NCBI GenBank assembly: GCA_030271035.1 | Contig: JAMBUN010000010.1 | Location: 47,982-111,981 of the forward strand | Direction: 5' to 3' | Source: Microascus cirrosus | Lineage: Eukaryota > Ascomycota > Sordariomycetes > Microascales > Microascaceae | Length of the DNA: 64,000 nt | Part shown: positions 42,875 to 54,180 of the stretch, one piece after another | How the letters are laid out: every line of letters begins with the position of its first letter | Position numbering within the stretch: the first letter of the stretch is position 1 | The notes under the pieces: model-generated | What the model was told of the DNA's origin: nothing | Database searches by the model: none | The model's input: only the letters and a program-made list of their open reading frames with translations | Translations under genes and position numbers: made by a program

Positions 42875-43021
42875 GAAGTAAGAGAAATACGTAATACATA
42901 TTATACATAGCTATATGCCCTCCTCTCTTATCCTGTTCTGCTTCTGCTTGGTTTATCTAAGAGTGGAAACCCTCGCCAACACAGTATGGCACTAGATACT
43001 CAGTGCTATTATATAGGCGGA

Positions 43022-43668
43022 TTACGCCTTGCACCAAGTGAGATTGCCATAGCTCCTGCTCGAATACGTTTCACTCAAGAACTCCTCTTTGTCCCAGCTG
43101 CCCGTGCATCCGGTGAGCAGGTTCCCAAGGACGCGGCGTGTGCTCGGTTGCGACACAATTACGTCGTACTGGCCTTCAGGTACGGTGAAGGTCAATGACT
43201 CCTCCTGCGATGATGACCAGGACTCGTCTTGCCACACTGATAGAGTTAGGGACAGGACGCCCTCAAAGAAACTGGCGCCACTGCTGACCCCGACCGACAA
43301 GGTGTTGGAAATAGAGTAACCCTGGGAGACCGAGACGACAGACCTACCGCCCTGCGCACCGACCACGGGCGACAAGGGCATGTCGGGACTCCAGGACTGT
43401 CTCATCCGTGAGAACTTGTACCTCGCTACTCTCCTCGCAGTTACGGCGCGTGCGGCGGCCGCTTGGAGTTTGGGTCATTCGCTCTGCGATTGTTGTTTTT
43501 GCGGATATTTCGACATATTCGTAGTCCTTCAGAAGGGTGGTTCCGCCATCTTCGCCGAAGAGAATAACATCATTGTAGGAGAGGCTCTGTGGGGTTGGGC
43601 TTGCCGAGATGAGTGAGGGCAGTGAGTGCAACGAATACGGCGGTGGGTGTCGACGTGAAGGACAACAT
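43022..43668 (-). pseudogene. Secreted protein gene, frameshifted
   Basis: From ATG 43668 the frame reads MLSFTSTPTAVFVALTALTH, a signal peptide, but the sensible continuation (LISASPTPQSLSYNDVILFG) is in another frame, implying a one-base insertion near 43612. A second frame change or an unresolved intron occurs near 43400-43450. After it the reading is DMPLSPVVGAQGGRSVVSVS, SVWQDESWSSSQEESLTFTV and TGCTGSWDKEEFLSETYSSR up to the stop at 43022. The product would be a beta-rich secreted protein of about 200 residues. Family not recognised. The gene sits inside the inverted repeat. Confidence 0.55.
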
Positions 43669-44056
43669 GGTGGACAATATAGGATACCGTATTTCCAGGT
43701 GACAGGTGTGTAGGTCGAGGCGGTTTCTTAACGAGCGACTAAAAGCATAGAAAACCGAGTTAACTGATTTGGGATTAAGGAGTGCGATCCGCTGCTGTGG
43801 CGGAGAAATAAAGCTCAAAGGCTACGGCGGTGCAAGGAAGCAACCCGAGAATGAATAGTAGGCCGGGTAGTTTATGCTTAAGGCCTAAGTAGTATTCGGT
43901 ATACCACAGCACCTCTGGAACCGCTACGAAAAGATGTGTCGTATGCGGACAAAAGTAAGGGGGCTGCCCATCGCACAATTTAACTACCATGACGCAGGGC
44001 ACGAGAGCTTGGCAGATCCTAGAATATTCTTCGGGTCCCTCTGTAGAACCTGTTAC

Positions 44057-44290
44057 CACTCATCCCCGAATTCTTGGATTGTTCTTTCGTCTTTAATTCG
44101 TAGCATCTCTTTGTCCTTCCATGACCGGTGTTACTGGATTGGCTTAGACACTGCTGATGATATTTTGAGTCTTAGATTGCCACTGACCGACTCTTGAGGG
44201 ATTGAGACGACAATCTCTGTATGCTTCTCTGCAAGCTTATCGTGCTGCTGGTTCTTCCGAATCGTAGGTGCTCTGAGTGACCTGATCTCG
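44057..44290 (-). repeat. Right arm of the ~230-bp inverted repeat
   Basis: Reverse complement of 42648-42874, including the ttctttcgtc and accggtcatgg blocks. The minus-strand ORF ends SGNLRLKISSAVSKPIQ. Confidence 0.75.
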
Positions 44291-44501
44291 CAATACCTCG
44301 ACAAGGATAAACGCAGAGCCCCTAGAACTGTGATAGTTCCTTGATCAGGCTTCAAGAAGCCTGAAGAAATGAGGCCAAGGGAAAATGGAAGTTATCTCGT
44401 GTACGTAGTCACCCTTCCCTAGTCAGCCGGGAACTAAATAGACGGCGGGGTGCGGTTTCTGCCCCAGAGGCTTCCGCACGGGATAGACGGATAGACCCCA
44501 A

Positions 44502-44654
44502 TGACTGGAATCGGCCCATACGGGCGAATAAACATGTTATGTGGCCACTGACTGAGGCATTTGCCACATACCCGGATCACCTATATAAGGAGGTCTACGC
44601 TTCCACCCAGTTAGATAGGAATAGAGAGACGGACGGGGTTCCGGTAATACAACA
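44502..44654 (+). repeat. LTR-like repeat (copy C, short)
   Basis: Shares the block order of copies A and B: tggaatcgg near the start, cctatataaggagg, gataggaatagagag, and ttccggtaatacaaca at the end. It is shorter in the first half. Confidence 0.4.
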
Positions 44655-44755
44655 GATGTGGAATGACTGAAGCCGATGTATTCAAGAGAAACTCCGTAGT
44701 CCCCAAAGGAGGAACAGGAACTATCTAAGGGTGTGAAAGAGCGCACTCATGCCAG

Positions 44756-45160
44756 GTGCAAATGCAGCTGCCGCTACTGGCTACACGTGAGATCTACCGA
44801 GCCAATACGATTTTCGAACCATTCGATGTCGATACAGTTAAGTGCGAAATGGGCTTCCTCGCTCTGACACTCTTCAGAAATGTTTCGGACACAAGAACCA
44901 CAAAATATAGTGTTCATTATAATTTATCCGCACAGGGTACTCTGTCAGAATTTCCGTTAAAAGAGATGCTAAATCAGGCAGCAAGGCAAAAAAGGCCAAG
45001 TCAAGTCTACATTTGTCAGGACATAATCGGCTTGTTCGAGGACCAATCATCCTTACCAGCAGACGAGTTTCAAGGGCTAGACTTTTTGCACATTCAAGCG
45101 TGCTGCCTTCGGTGGTTGGGTATCATTGAAGCATGCTGCATGACCCCCATCCTTGTGTAA
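44756..45160 (+). CDS. Hypothetical protein ORF
   Basis: 134 codons with protein-like composition (EMGFLALTLFRNVSDTRTTK, FLHIQACCLRWLGIIEACC). No start context or domain is recognisable. It lies just before the second NLR gene. Possibly a relic of a larger gene. Confidence 0.3.
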   Translation: MQMQLPLLATREIYRANTIFEPFDVDTVKCEMGFLALTLFRNVSDTRTTKYSVHYNLSAQGTLSEFPLKEMLNQAARQKRPSQVYICQDIIGLFEDQSSLPADEFQGLDFLHIQACCLRWLGIIEACCMTPILV

Positions 45161-45330
45161 CCGGCGAAAGCCTGGTCCAGCACCCAGCATGTAGAAAGGG
45201 GTTATTCGGGCGGCCGCCATTTTTCTATCTGTCGAAAAATCCCCCCGTTGTTTCTTTTGATTGCGCTTCTGCCATCTGATTTAATTCGCTGTGCCTGTGT
45301 ATCATCGAAATCCGCACCTTTCCGCTGCTC

Positions 45331-48284
45331 ATGACGGACCCCAAACAATATACGGTCGGCTGGATCTCGGCCATCCCAACTGAGTCTGTCGCTGCCCAGC
45401 AGTTCTTCGACGACCGACATGACGGCCCTGAAAGCGTTGCCCCAAACGATAACAACGTGTACACCCTTGGTAGGATCGGGCGACACAATGTCGTGATGGC
45501 CATCCTGCCCAAGGGTGAGTACGGGACAACAACGGCGGCAAGTGTAGCGAGGGACATGCTGCACAGCTTTCCCAACGTTCGGATCGGGCTTATGGTCGGT
45601 ATTGGTGGTGGTGCGCCGAGTCCAAAGCACGACATACGCCTCGGTGACATTGTGGTCAGCAGTTGCGACGGGGTTAATGACGGCGTGTTCCAGTACGACT
45701 ATGGAAAGACTATTCAGGACCAAGAATTTCACTACAATAGGTTTCTAAACCAGCCACCACCTATCCTTCGCCCGCAGTCGGCGCGCTAGAGGTGCAGTAC
45801 GAGGCTGACGGCCATCAGCTTGAGACCCAGATATCTCAGGTCTTGAAGAAGAAAACCCGACTCCGGGAGAAATATTCCCGGCCCCCGGCGACGAGTGACA
45901 GGCTATACCGGTCTGATGTTGTGCACCCTCTAGATCCATCAAGCAGCTGTAAAGATGTATGCGGCAATACTTCAGCGTCTCTAGTAAACCGACCAAAACG
46001 GGGCGAAGACGAGGACGATCCCGCAATCCACTACGGCTTGATTGCGAGCGGGAATCAACTCATGAAGAACGCGCGTATCCGGGACAAGCTGGCAGCAGAA
46101 AAGGACGTCCTCTGCTTCGAGATGGAGGCGGCCGGTCTGATGAACCACTTCCCGTGCCTTGTTGTTCGGGGAATATGCGACTATTCTGACTCTCACAAGA
46201 ATAAGGAATGGCAAGGTTTTGCAGCTATGATGGCTGCAGCATATGTGAAAGACCTTCTCCGTCAAATTCCGCCTAGCAAGGTCGAGGCCGAGAGGCGGAT
46301 CGGCGAAGCCCTTAGTGCTAGTTAGTATCATTGTTTATCTATCTATATGAAGTCTTCTGACTGTGCATAGTGCACGAAAACTTAGGGCATTTACATACTG
46401 CAGTCAAGAACATGCATTCCGACCAAACGTATGTCTAACTATAGAAAACTCATTTGGACCTGATTAACTTGGCCGGATAGGAATCTCCTCGTCGCTATCC
46501 AACAGCGCGTTGAGAGCATGCCATCCCGAGGCACTGAGGATCTATCGATTGCCTACAAACCTCATTTTTTGGTGCCATTCCCTCGTGACTCCGATTTTGT
46601 ATATCGTCCCGACATCTGGACATGGATCACAGAAAAATACCATGGTCCTGCAAATCGTTTAGCTCTTGTGGGGATGGGCGGTTTTGGGTATGATATGCGC
46701 GCTGCTGTAAGTAATTCGGGCTAACAAAGCGACAGAAAGTCTCAGATTGCCATCCAATTCGCCCACCACATCCACACAAGCTCTCCCGAGACTAGCATCT
46801 TCTGGATTCACGGAAGCACAAGAGCAACGTTTGAAGAGTCCTACCGCGCTCTCGCAGACATTCTTAAGCTGCCTCGCCGCCATGACCCTGATGTCAACGT
46901 TATGGCGCTCGTCCGCAACTGGCTGCAAGGGACGGACGTCGCTCAGTCGTTGATGATTCTTGACAGCGCAGATAACATCGACATGCTATTCCCAAAGGGC
47001 AAATATCAAGACGATGCAAATGAACCGCTAGCATCATTTTTACCTAGGACGGGTAATGGCAAGATCCTGATCACATCTCGCAGCATCGATACTGCAGAGA
47101 AGATAACAGGCAGTGGGAGGGCCATCCTGAGCGTCCCAGCTATGGATGAGTCGCAAGCGTTGGAGCTTTTCCAAAACAAACTAGGTAAAGACATTGACGA
47201 AGCTGCCACATTGGACCTGGTCCGCGCCCTTGACTGCATCCCGCTGGCTGTGAGCCAGGCAGCAGCGTACCTCTATAAACGAAGGCCCCGGGTTACCGTC
47301 CGTTCGTATCTAGACAAGTTCCGGACGAGTGAAGGAGAGAAGCACACTCTGCTTAACAGCGATAGAGGAGACCTCCGACGATATGAAGGCGTGTCTAACT
47401 CTGTCGTGGTGACATGGCAGGTGACATTTGAGCAGATCAGGCAAGAGCGGCCCCTAGCGGCCAACCTTCTTTCGCTGATGAGCCGCTTCAACGCCCAAAA
47501 CATCCCTGAGTATATGTTGCACGGTTATAGCGGCAATTCCTTAGACGACAGAGAGCGCAAGTTCGACGAGAATTTTGAGGAGGATCTAGATACACTCCGT
47601 GGCTACTTACTTGTCACCGTTACGGCGTTGCCAGGGTTATTAGAAATGCATTCCCTCGTCCAATTCTGCACGCAGATCTGGATCACAGAATTTGGCGATC
47701 CTAGACGGTGGGACACGCTCTTCATTCAGCTCACCTCCGAACATTTTCCATCCGGAAACTTTGAAACTTGGGAGCAGTGTCAAGGATTGCTACCGCATGT
47801 TGAACTGCTATTCAACAATGAGCCGTCGGGGGATAGCGACCGGGGAGCATGGAGTAAGCTGCTCATGAATGTATCAAGATATGTGCTGATGCTAGGCGAG
47901 TATGATCAAGCAGAAGGGCTTGCACGCAAAGCTATGTCAGTGAGAAAGGAGATTTTAGGGGAGGAAGATCCCTTGACGCTGACCAGCATGGCCAACCTGG
48001 CGTCGACATATATGAGCCAGGGTCGGTTGGAGGAGGCTGAGAACCTGGACGTGCAGGTGATGGAAATTCGAAAAACGAAGCTCGGGACCGATCATCCCGA
48101 CACACTGACCAGCATGGCTAACCTCGCTTTTACTTGGAAGAGTATGGGTCGCCACGGATATGCTCTACACTTGATGGAGGCTTGCTCTACTCGTCGGCAA
48201 CGGGTATTAGGTCTGGATCATCCACATACAATATCTTCGTTGCGAACCTTGGTTGAATGGGAAGAGAGCGAGAATCTAACGTAG
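45331..48284 (+). CDS. NLR-type receptor: nucleoside-phosphorylase domain, NB-ARC, TPR; one-base frameshift in exon 1
   Basis: Exon 1 is 45331-46320, with a one-base loss near 45772; exons 2-4 are 46371-46428, 46481-46687 and 46736-48284. Phases agree at every junction, and introns are gttagt...catag, gtatgt...gatag and gtatga...gctaac...gacag. The PNP_UDP domain covers MTDPKQYTVGWISAIPTESV through CFEMEAAGLMNHFPCLVVRG. The NB-ARC P-loop GMGGFGKSQIA spans intron 3. LMILDSADN is kinase 2, KILITSRS is RNBS-B and DCIPLAVSQAAAYL is the GLPL-like motif. The C-terminus has about three TPR units (LTSMANLASTYMSQGRLEEA). Expected length is about 935 residues. The frameshift after PPPILRP ends the frame at 45789 and separates two halves of the phosphorylase domain; it may be a true mutation or an assembly error. 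Confidence 0.88.
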
Positions 48285-48570
48285 AATGAGTGGCATAAAA
48301 TGATTCTTCCTTCTCTATTGATTATCATCACAATGAATCAACCTTTGTGCGTGACGTACTGGTTAAGAGCAAGGTAAGACCGCCATGACAAATGAGTGCC
48401 TTCCGAGGTGGGTTCCGGATTCAGCAAATATATACCCGGCTGAAGATGAACGTACTAGCAATGTATCGCGTATGTAGTCGTATGCACTGTTCCTAGCCGG
48501 TCCGTGCGTCTGAAACATTCTCGAAGAGTATGACGAAGAGGAAGCCGATTTCGCACTTGGCTGTATCTTG

Positions 48571-48774
48571 TGTTGGAATGGGTTTGAATCAAGGTCTAGT
48601 GAGGAGATGCGTTACCAGAGCAGCCGCTGAACCGTCTGTCTCAAACCCGAATAAATAGTATGAGACCACGGACATTGGGATTCCAACGACCCAACATAGC
48701 TATATAAAGAGGCCGCGCTCCAACACCTCTCGAGATAGGAATAGATAGAAGGTGGGCGTTCCGGCGATTCCAGC
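48571..48774 (+). repeat. LTR-like repeat (copy B)
   Basis: Starts tgttggaatggg, contains ctatataaagagg and ends gattccagca, paralleling copy A block by block over about 204 bases. Confidence 0.5.
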
Positions 48775-48789
48775 AGGTTGGAAAAACCG

Positions 48790-48960
48790 GCTGAGTGGGT
48801 GTGGAAGCGCGGGCCTCCCTATATAACTACTCTGGGTATGTGGCAAATGCATCTGTCTGTTTGGCCACATAGTTCCCTATAGAGGTCGTGCGACAGACCG
48901 TCTCAAGTACAGTGTCACTAGGGCATACCCAATCACCATAGTCCCATTCTAACAACTTAT
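48790..48960 (-). repeat. LTR-like repeat (copy D, inverted)
   Basis: Read on the minus strand it contains atgtggcc, gcatttgccacataccc, tatatagggagg and cgcttccac in the order of copy C. It lies tail-to-tail with copy B. Confidence 0.4.
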
Positions 48961-49093
48961 TTCTACTAATACCGGAGCCCGCGGGGTTATAAAGTGTGGA
49001 TACTCTAATTAACCTTATAAATATTAAAGTTATTAAGAGGTCGCGAATAGCCTGAAAGTGGACCAGAGGTTGCTCGAGCCCTCCCGGTTCTTA

Positions 49094-49099
49094 TATACC
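49094..49099 (+). promoter_or_regulatory. TATA-like box of the sugar dehydrogenase-like gene
   Basis: TATATA in ttcttatatacctacc, about 110 bases before ATG 49209. Confidence 0.4.
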
Positions 49100-49208
49100 T
49101 ACCTACCTTGGGGGAACAGACACCCCAAGGGTTTCTGCACGATGTGAGTCACTCAACCCTCGATCGTATAGGAACACAATACACTGGGAAGCAAAGGCCG
49201 CCCCAAAA

Positions 49209-50330
49209 ATGATGCATCTCGGACTTTCCGTCACCTGCGCTCTGGCGTTGGTGGCCGGTGTCGTGGCCGTCCCATCGCAACAGCTGGACGCTCGCCAGCA
49301 GCCGTTCACGTCGACAGCCATCACGGACCATACCGAGCCATGGGCAATCGCCTTCCTACCCGACGACCGCATCCTCGTCACCGAGAAACGAGGCAACCTG
49401 ATTCTCGTCGACCCGGCCACCAAGGCCAAGGGCACCATCACCGGTGTGCCCGCCGTCGCCTACGGCGGTCAGGGCGGTCTCCACGACGTCGCCTTGCACC
49501 CTGAATACGACCAGAACAGCATTGTGTATATCAGCTACGCGGAGAGCGGAACTGGCGGCGCAGGCGGCGCAGTCGCGCGGGCCACGCTGACGCTGGACGC
49601 CAACGGCGGCGGTGCCCTGTCCGACCTCGAGGTCATCTGGCGCCACTCGCAGAAGGCCGGGGGAGGACTGCAGTTCGCCTGTCGCCTGCTCTTCGGCCCC
49701 GACGGCGCGCTGTGGATCTCGTCAGGCGAGATCAACCAGATGACCCCGGCCCAGGACATGACCGGAAACCTCGGCAAGATGATTAAACTGTACGACAACG
49801 GCACCGCCTTCGCGGACAACCCGTTCGCCAGCCAAGGCGAAGTGCAGGCGCAGATCTGGTCGCTGGGCCACCGCAACCCGCTGGGCATCGACTGGGACGC
49901 CGAGGGACGTCTCTGGGAGGTCGAGATGGGGCCCATGGGCGGCGACGAGCTCAACCTGATCCAGCCGGGCGCCAACTACGGCTGGCCGCTCGTGTCCCAG
50001 GGCAGCCACTACGACGGCCGGACTATCCCCGCGCACAACACCCGCCCCGAATTCGAGCCGCCCAAGACTTTCTGGGTCCCCGTCATCTCCCCGGCCGGAT
50101 TGATCATCTACAAGGGCGACCTGTTTTCCGACTGGAAGGGCAATGCCATCATCACCGGTCTCACCTCGCAGGCAATTGTGCGCGTGACCATCACTGGTGA
50201 CACGGCGACGGAGGCTCAGCGCTTCCCAATGGGTAGGCGCATGCGCGGTATCCGAGAGGCCAAGGACGGCGCTATCTGGGTGATTGAGGATGGCCCTGGC
50301 GGCCGGCTCTTGAAGCTTACCCCGAACTAA
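49209..50330 (+). CDS. Secreted glucose/sorbosone dehydrogenase-family protein
   Basis: Single exon, 373 residues. Signal peptide MMHLGLSVTCALALVAGVVA is followed by a possible dibasic-type processing point after QLDAR. The body is the six-bladed propeller of the GSDH family (soluble PQQ glucose dehydrogenase / aldose sugar dehydrogenase). Segments include EPWAIAFLPDDRILVTEKRG, GGQGGLHDVALHPEYDQNSI, ARLLFGPDG-type repeat RLLFGPDGALWISSGE, IWSLGHRNPLGIDWD, EMGPMGGDELNLIQPGANYG and GLIIYKGDLFSDWKGNAIIT. GHRNP and the following Glu/Asp residues match the PQQ and catalytic surroundings of this family. Bacterial relatives oxidise aldoses in the periplasm; substrate and cofactor of the fungal protein are uncertain. 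The gene is intact and GC-rich. Confidence 0.9.
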   Translation: MMHLGLSVTCALALVAGVVAVPSQQLDARQQPFTSTAITDHTEPWAIAFLPDDRILVTEKRGNLILVDPATKAKGTITGVPAVAYGGQGGLHDVALHPEYDQNSIVYISYAESGTGGAGGAVARATLTLDANGGGALSDLEVIWRHSQKAGGGLQFACRLLFGPDGALWISSGEINQMTPAQDMTGNLGKMIKLYDNGTAFADNPFASQGEVQAQIWSLGHRNPLGIDWDAEGRLWEVEMGPMGGDELNLIQPGANYGWPLVSQGSHYDGRTIPAHNTRPEFEPPKTFWVPVISPAGLIIYKGDLFSDWKGNAIITGLTSQAIVRVTITGDTATEAQRFPMGRRMRGIREAKDGAIWVIEDGPGGRLLKLTPN

Positions 50331-53300
50331 ACTTGCGTCAGTGAGAGGGCTTGGGAGGTTTGGGACCGTATGTACATAAGGTAGATTTTATTGTCGTTTT
50401 TACAGAAACATGTCGGCAGAATGGCTCTCATTTCCGGCATGGCACCCTCACCCACTTCCATACCGGTACAAATTGCAAATATGGACCTTCTTCCATACCT
50501 CCTAGTGAATCCATGCATTTACTGGAGTACCACGATCATGTAAGGCTGTAGAGTGTGACTCACACCTGCGCCAAGATACCTACAGTCATTCACAGCAATT
50601 TTAGTATGGCCGTAGAAAGTAACTACCGCTCCACTGCTGGCCGAAAGGAGCGCATGCCGCTTCTGGGAATTTGTAGCGAATTAGCACCATGTGAAAGGAT
50701 AACCTGGCCTTGATATCTCTCCTCACTCCCCGCCCCCACCGGTTTTACAGAAATATTAGCATGGCCTGAGAAGGCAAGTACTGCCTTGCAGCGAAGGTAA
50801 GGTAGTGCAGTGGTGTTGACCTCTCAGGATGTGTTAAAAATGCTGTAAAGCGACCATTAGTGAGGCCGTTGCCTGCGGCCGTCCGACCTCACCAACAGAT
50901 CGGTGCTATACATCGAGCTTGCCCTGGGTCCTCATTCTTCATAGTGGAGTGGAAACCTAGGGTTTTCAGCTTTCTCGCCGTTAGTAGACGTTACTTGAGG
51001 AAGGAGATTCGAGATATGGCGACAAATTGGGTTCTCTCGATATATATCTCCTCTTAGCTCTATTATATACATTCCTTTAGTTAGGTATTAATCTATGTGC
51101 TCGGACATATTACTTCTTTTCTCCTCTGGTGAAGGCCATTGGCTCGATGATGTGGCTAGTCTGATTTTTCAAAATACAATATTTAACCTCATTTCATGCC
51201 TTCAATTTTTCCTCTCTTATCCCTTAGCATAACCTATCCTGATGCCGTTTTCCGCTCAGATCCTCAGTTTGAAAGGTTTTTTTCCTTCTCTATCTTTCTC
51301 TAAAGTTAGAAGTATGTGGTCTATTACCGTACCTAGTTCCGCGAAGCTCGATATATGGAGGCGCTCTCCTGAACAAGTCAAGTGTTACTTCGTACCAGGC
51401 TTTGATGGTTCCTGGACATTGCTACGCCTGGCTTTGGCTAACATACAGTCCCTCCCTTTGTCTCTATCTCCCGAAGGGACTGACATCTGCTGCCCAGTCT
51501 GAGTAACGCAGAGGGGAAAGCAATTACGGGGGAGAAGGAGAAAAGACGGTAACATCCCGTAGCCTGTAAATATATCATTCTTTTCCTTTCTCTTTAATTC
51601 CACGATACGCAGCTAGAGTAATTCGTTCGATAGGTCCCATCTAAAAGGTGTAAAGGGCAGCGGTTGACGTAGATGCATGATGTCCCGTGTCTTATTCTCG
51701 CGAAGACCACATCTGATCAGCTAGAATTAGAATCTCAAGTGTGTGGTCAATAGATTGTCTCATGGTAGGAATTGGAGGCCGGGGTTTAATAGCAGATGGT
51801 CATACGACCACTCAAGAATAGCCTTGGCGAGGCCTAGATCCAGTTTATCCATGTGACGCATAAACCAGGCGCAAAGGAAAGGACCGAAATGAAAGACTGA
51901 CTCTATCGATAGGACAGACGTGTCCGGATTGCCCTCCGGCAGTTCCCAGTCACGTCCGCTTCAGGCGGCATATTAGTCTCTGTGAGCTCTGCTAGAAGAA
52001 TTGATCAATCCCTCTCAAAAGCTCAAGGGGTCTCGGGCAGGTTCCCTTAGTACTTCAGTGCCGTATGGCAATGTTTTCCCGCTGTTGGGCGAGAAGCTAA
52101 GCGACACCAGATTATCCGAGCGACTGGGTATTTAGACGCAAAGAGATCCTCACAAATACCGTTCCAAAACCCCATTATTCCGCGTCCCTATGCTTCCACA
52201 GGGTCAGTAGGTCCTTCGCAACGCAGGGGTCCCTAGTGTGTATTAGCCAGTCTCGAACCAGACATGACCCCACCCAATCGGGCTCTTATCCTTATTGCGC
52301 AATCAAGAGCACGCCGCCTAATGGGTAGGGTTGATAAGCGGCAACTATGATCCCGTTGAAGGTGTATGGAAGAGGAGCAGGACCTCGTGGGAGCGGTGCA
52401 GGGTTAGAAGGAGCTCCGCGGCCAGTACCCCGGGGCAGCATGCGGTGGCAGGTCAAGGGAGAATGACATTGTGCCTCATGCTATACTATATAACGAGCCG
52501 AAAAAACCCGGCCCCAAATTGCGAATCCCACCTTGGGCAACCAATGTGTTTTTTGCTCCGCCGCCTCGACCATTCACGCGAGTGCAAGGTGAGCGGGGTG
52601 AGTAAGGGTGAGCAGGGGTGAGCCAAACATCCACACATACTGAGTAATTGGTGGGTGACAAGAACGCCCGGTGCAAGGTACTCCGTGCAAATCCCCAAAT
52701 CCGCACCCAGACATAAATTAATACCTGGTCCCACGAATCTGGAAAGCTGTTGGATTGCCCGACCCTTTATATAACTACACCAGAGAACTGACAGACCCAC
52801 ATGTCCCAATCCGCACAGTATGTTTATTGGTCCTTGATCGGACTCTCAATACAAACTATCTATAATCGTTATTGACAATTTTCCGAAGTCATCCCTAATT
52901 TCTTCTGCATCATTGCGCGCGTGACCTCGACTGCCTGGGAGGTAATGCAAGACCGAGTTATTCGGAAGCCATACCGGCGGGTACTCAGCTTTGGCAATTT
53001 CCTAACGAAAAAAGACGACTGGAAGAAAACTGTTTCCGTCACCGCGTCAACGTTGGCTTTTATACTTCTTCTGCTAATCTTGGAACGGAGAGTTCATACT
53101 TGTTCCACCAATGTTCTGACTGATTCTCCTCGCCCTACGTCGTCCACCTCTCTGGAACCCTACTGCTCTCCCTTTATATACTACTACCTACGCAGGTATA
53201 TCGTATTTCTGTGGGCAATGTATTCATTTTCGTTAGAGGGATTGTGGTGGACGGCGAAGGGCTGGCTTCCGGAGGTTTTTTTTGGGGGGGGGCAGAGCCT

Positions 53301-53744
53301 GTGCTTCACGTGGAAAGGGTCTACTGTAATTACATACCGGGGGCGGGGGAAGGGACGGCCAATTGGTGAGGGGTCCTCGAACCAGATCATTACATGTCAA
53401 ACCCTGTGACTGGCACTACTGGTGTGAAATGTTTATTCATCCCTTCCGCCTGTAATAGTCGCATGAATTGTATCGCGTGTGCCAGGCTTGCCGCCGCATT
53501 TCCTCTATCTCTTGCCTCCTTTACTCCGCTAACTTGTGAAGCTCTCGTTGAACAGGACAGCTTATTATCAGACTGAAAAAGGAACGGCGAGCCCCACCCA
53601 GCCCAGGGTCTGCCAGCAGCAAACCAGAGCATATCGCCAGGAACGTGCTCCCGGGGCGGTTAGTATCTTCGACTGGATGAGCAGCAACTTGTTTAGTGCT
53701 GGGCAGTCTATTGCATACATAGTTACCCCATTGGCTCTCTCCGC
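50331..53744. other. 3.4 kb without a supported gene
   Basis: Small ORFs (51242-51502, 52331-52621, 52486-52809, 52921-53409, 53390-53632) show no domain, splice or promoter support and are low-complexity or pyrimidine-rich. A homopolymer run lies near 53278-53300. No terminal repeats were identified. Confidence 0.4.
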
Positions 53745-54180
53745 AGGATGGCGGGGTAGCGACCCATGCTATCCGGCTTGTTGATGTCAAGTTTAGTGTG
53801 TTCAGCGGGTTTCGCACTCAGAAGTAGCTGGACGTGCCCAGCGACCCTTGGTCCGTGGAGAGGCGTCACGGATCACGCGAGCACGCATATAACAGCAGTG
53901 TGGAGTCGTCGTCGCCGTTGATACCAACACGTTGCTCCTCCTTTAAAAGCTCCTTGACGAGTATCTTGTTGTCGTTCTTAACAGCCTCACACAATCGCGT
54001 TTCGCGGGGCCTATCCAATACGTCCTCGTCCATTCTCGCCTTCATTTCCCGAAGGCAGGTCTCTAGCCTTCCCAGCCCAGAAGTTTATGTCATTGGTCGG
54101 CCCAGCCCCTGCTTGTCGCTTAGCCATAGGCCAAGAAGGGTGAAGGGTCATTCGAGGGGCGTATACAGTCGATCGAAATT
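53745..54180 (-). pseudogene. Ankyrin-repeat protein relic
   Basis: The minus strand reads LGRLETCLREMKARMDEDVL then DRPRETRLCEAVKNDNKILV, KELLKEEQRVGINGDDDSTL and LLYACSRDP before a stop. In a second frame it continues TPLHGPRVAGHVQLLLSAKP and TKLDINKPDSMGRYPA, a recognisable ankyrin repeat. Frame change, stops and absence of flanking repeats mark it as a decayed fragment of an ankyrin gene different from the other arrays here. Confidence 0.6.
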
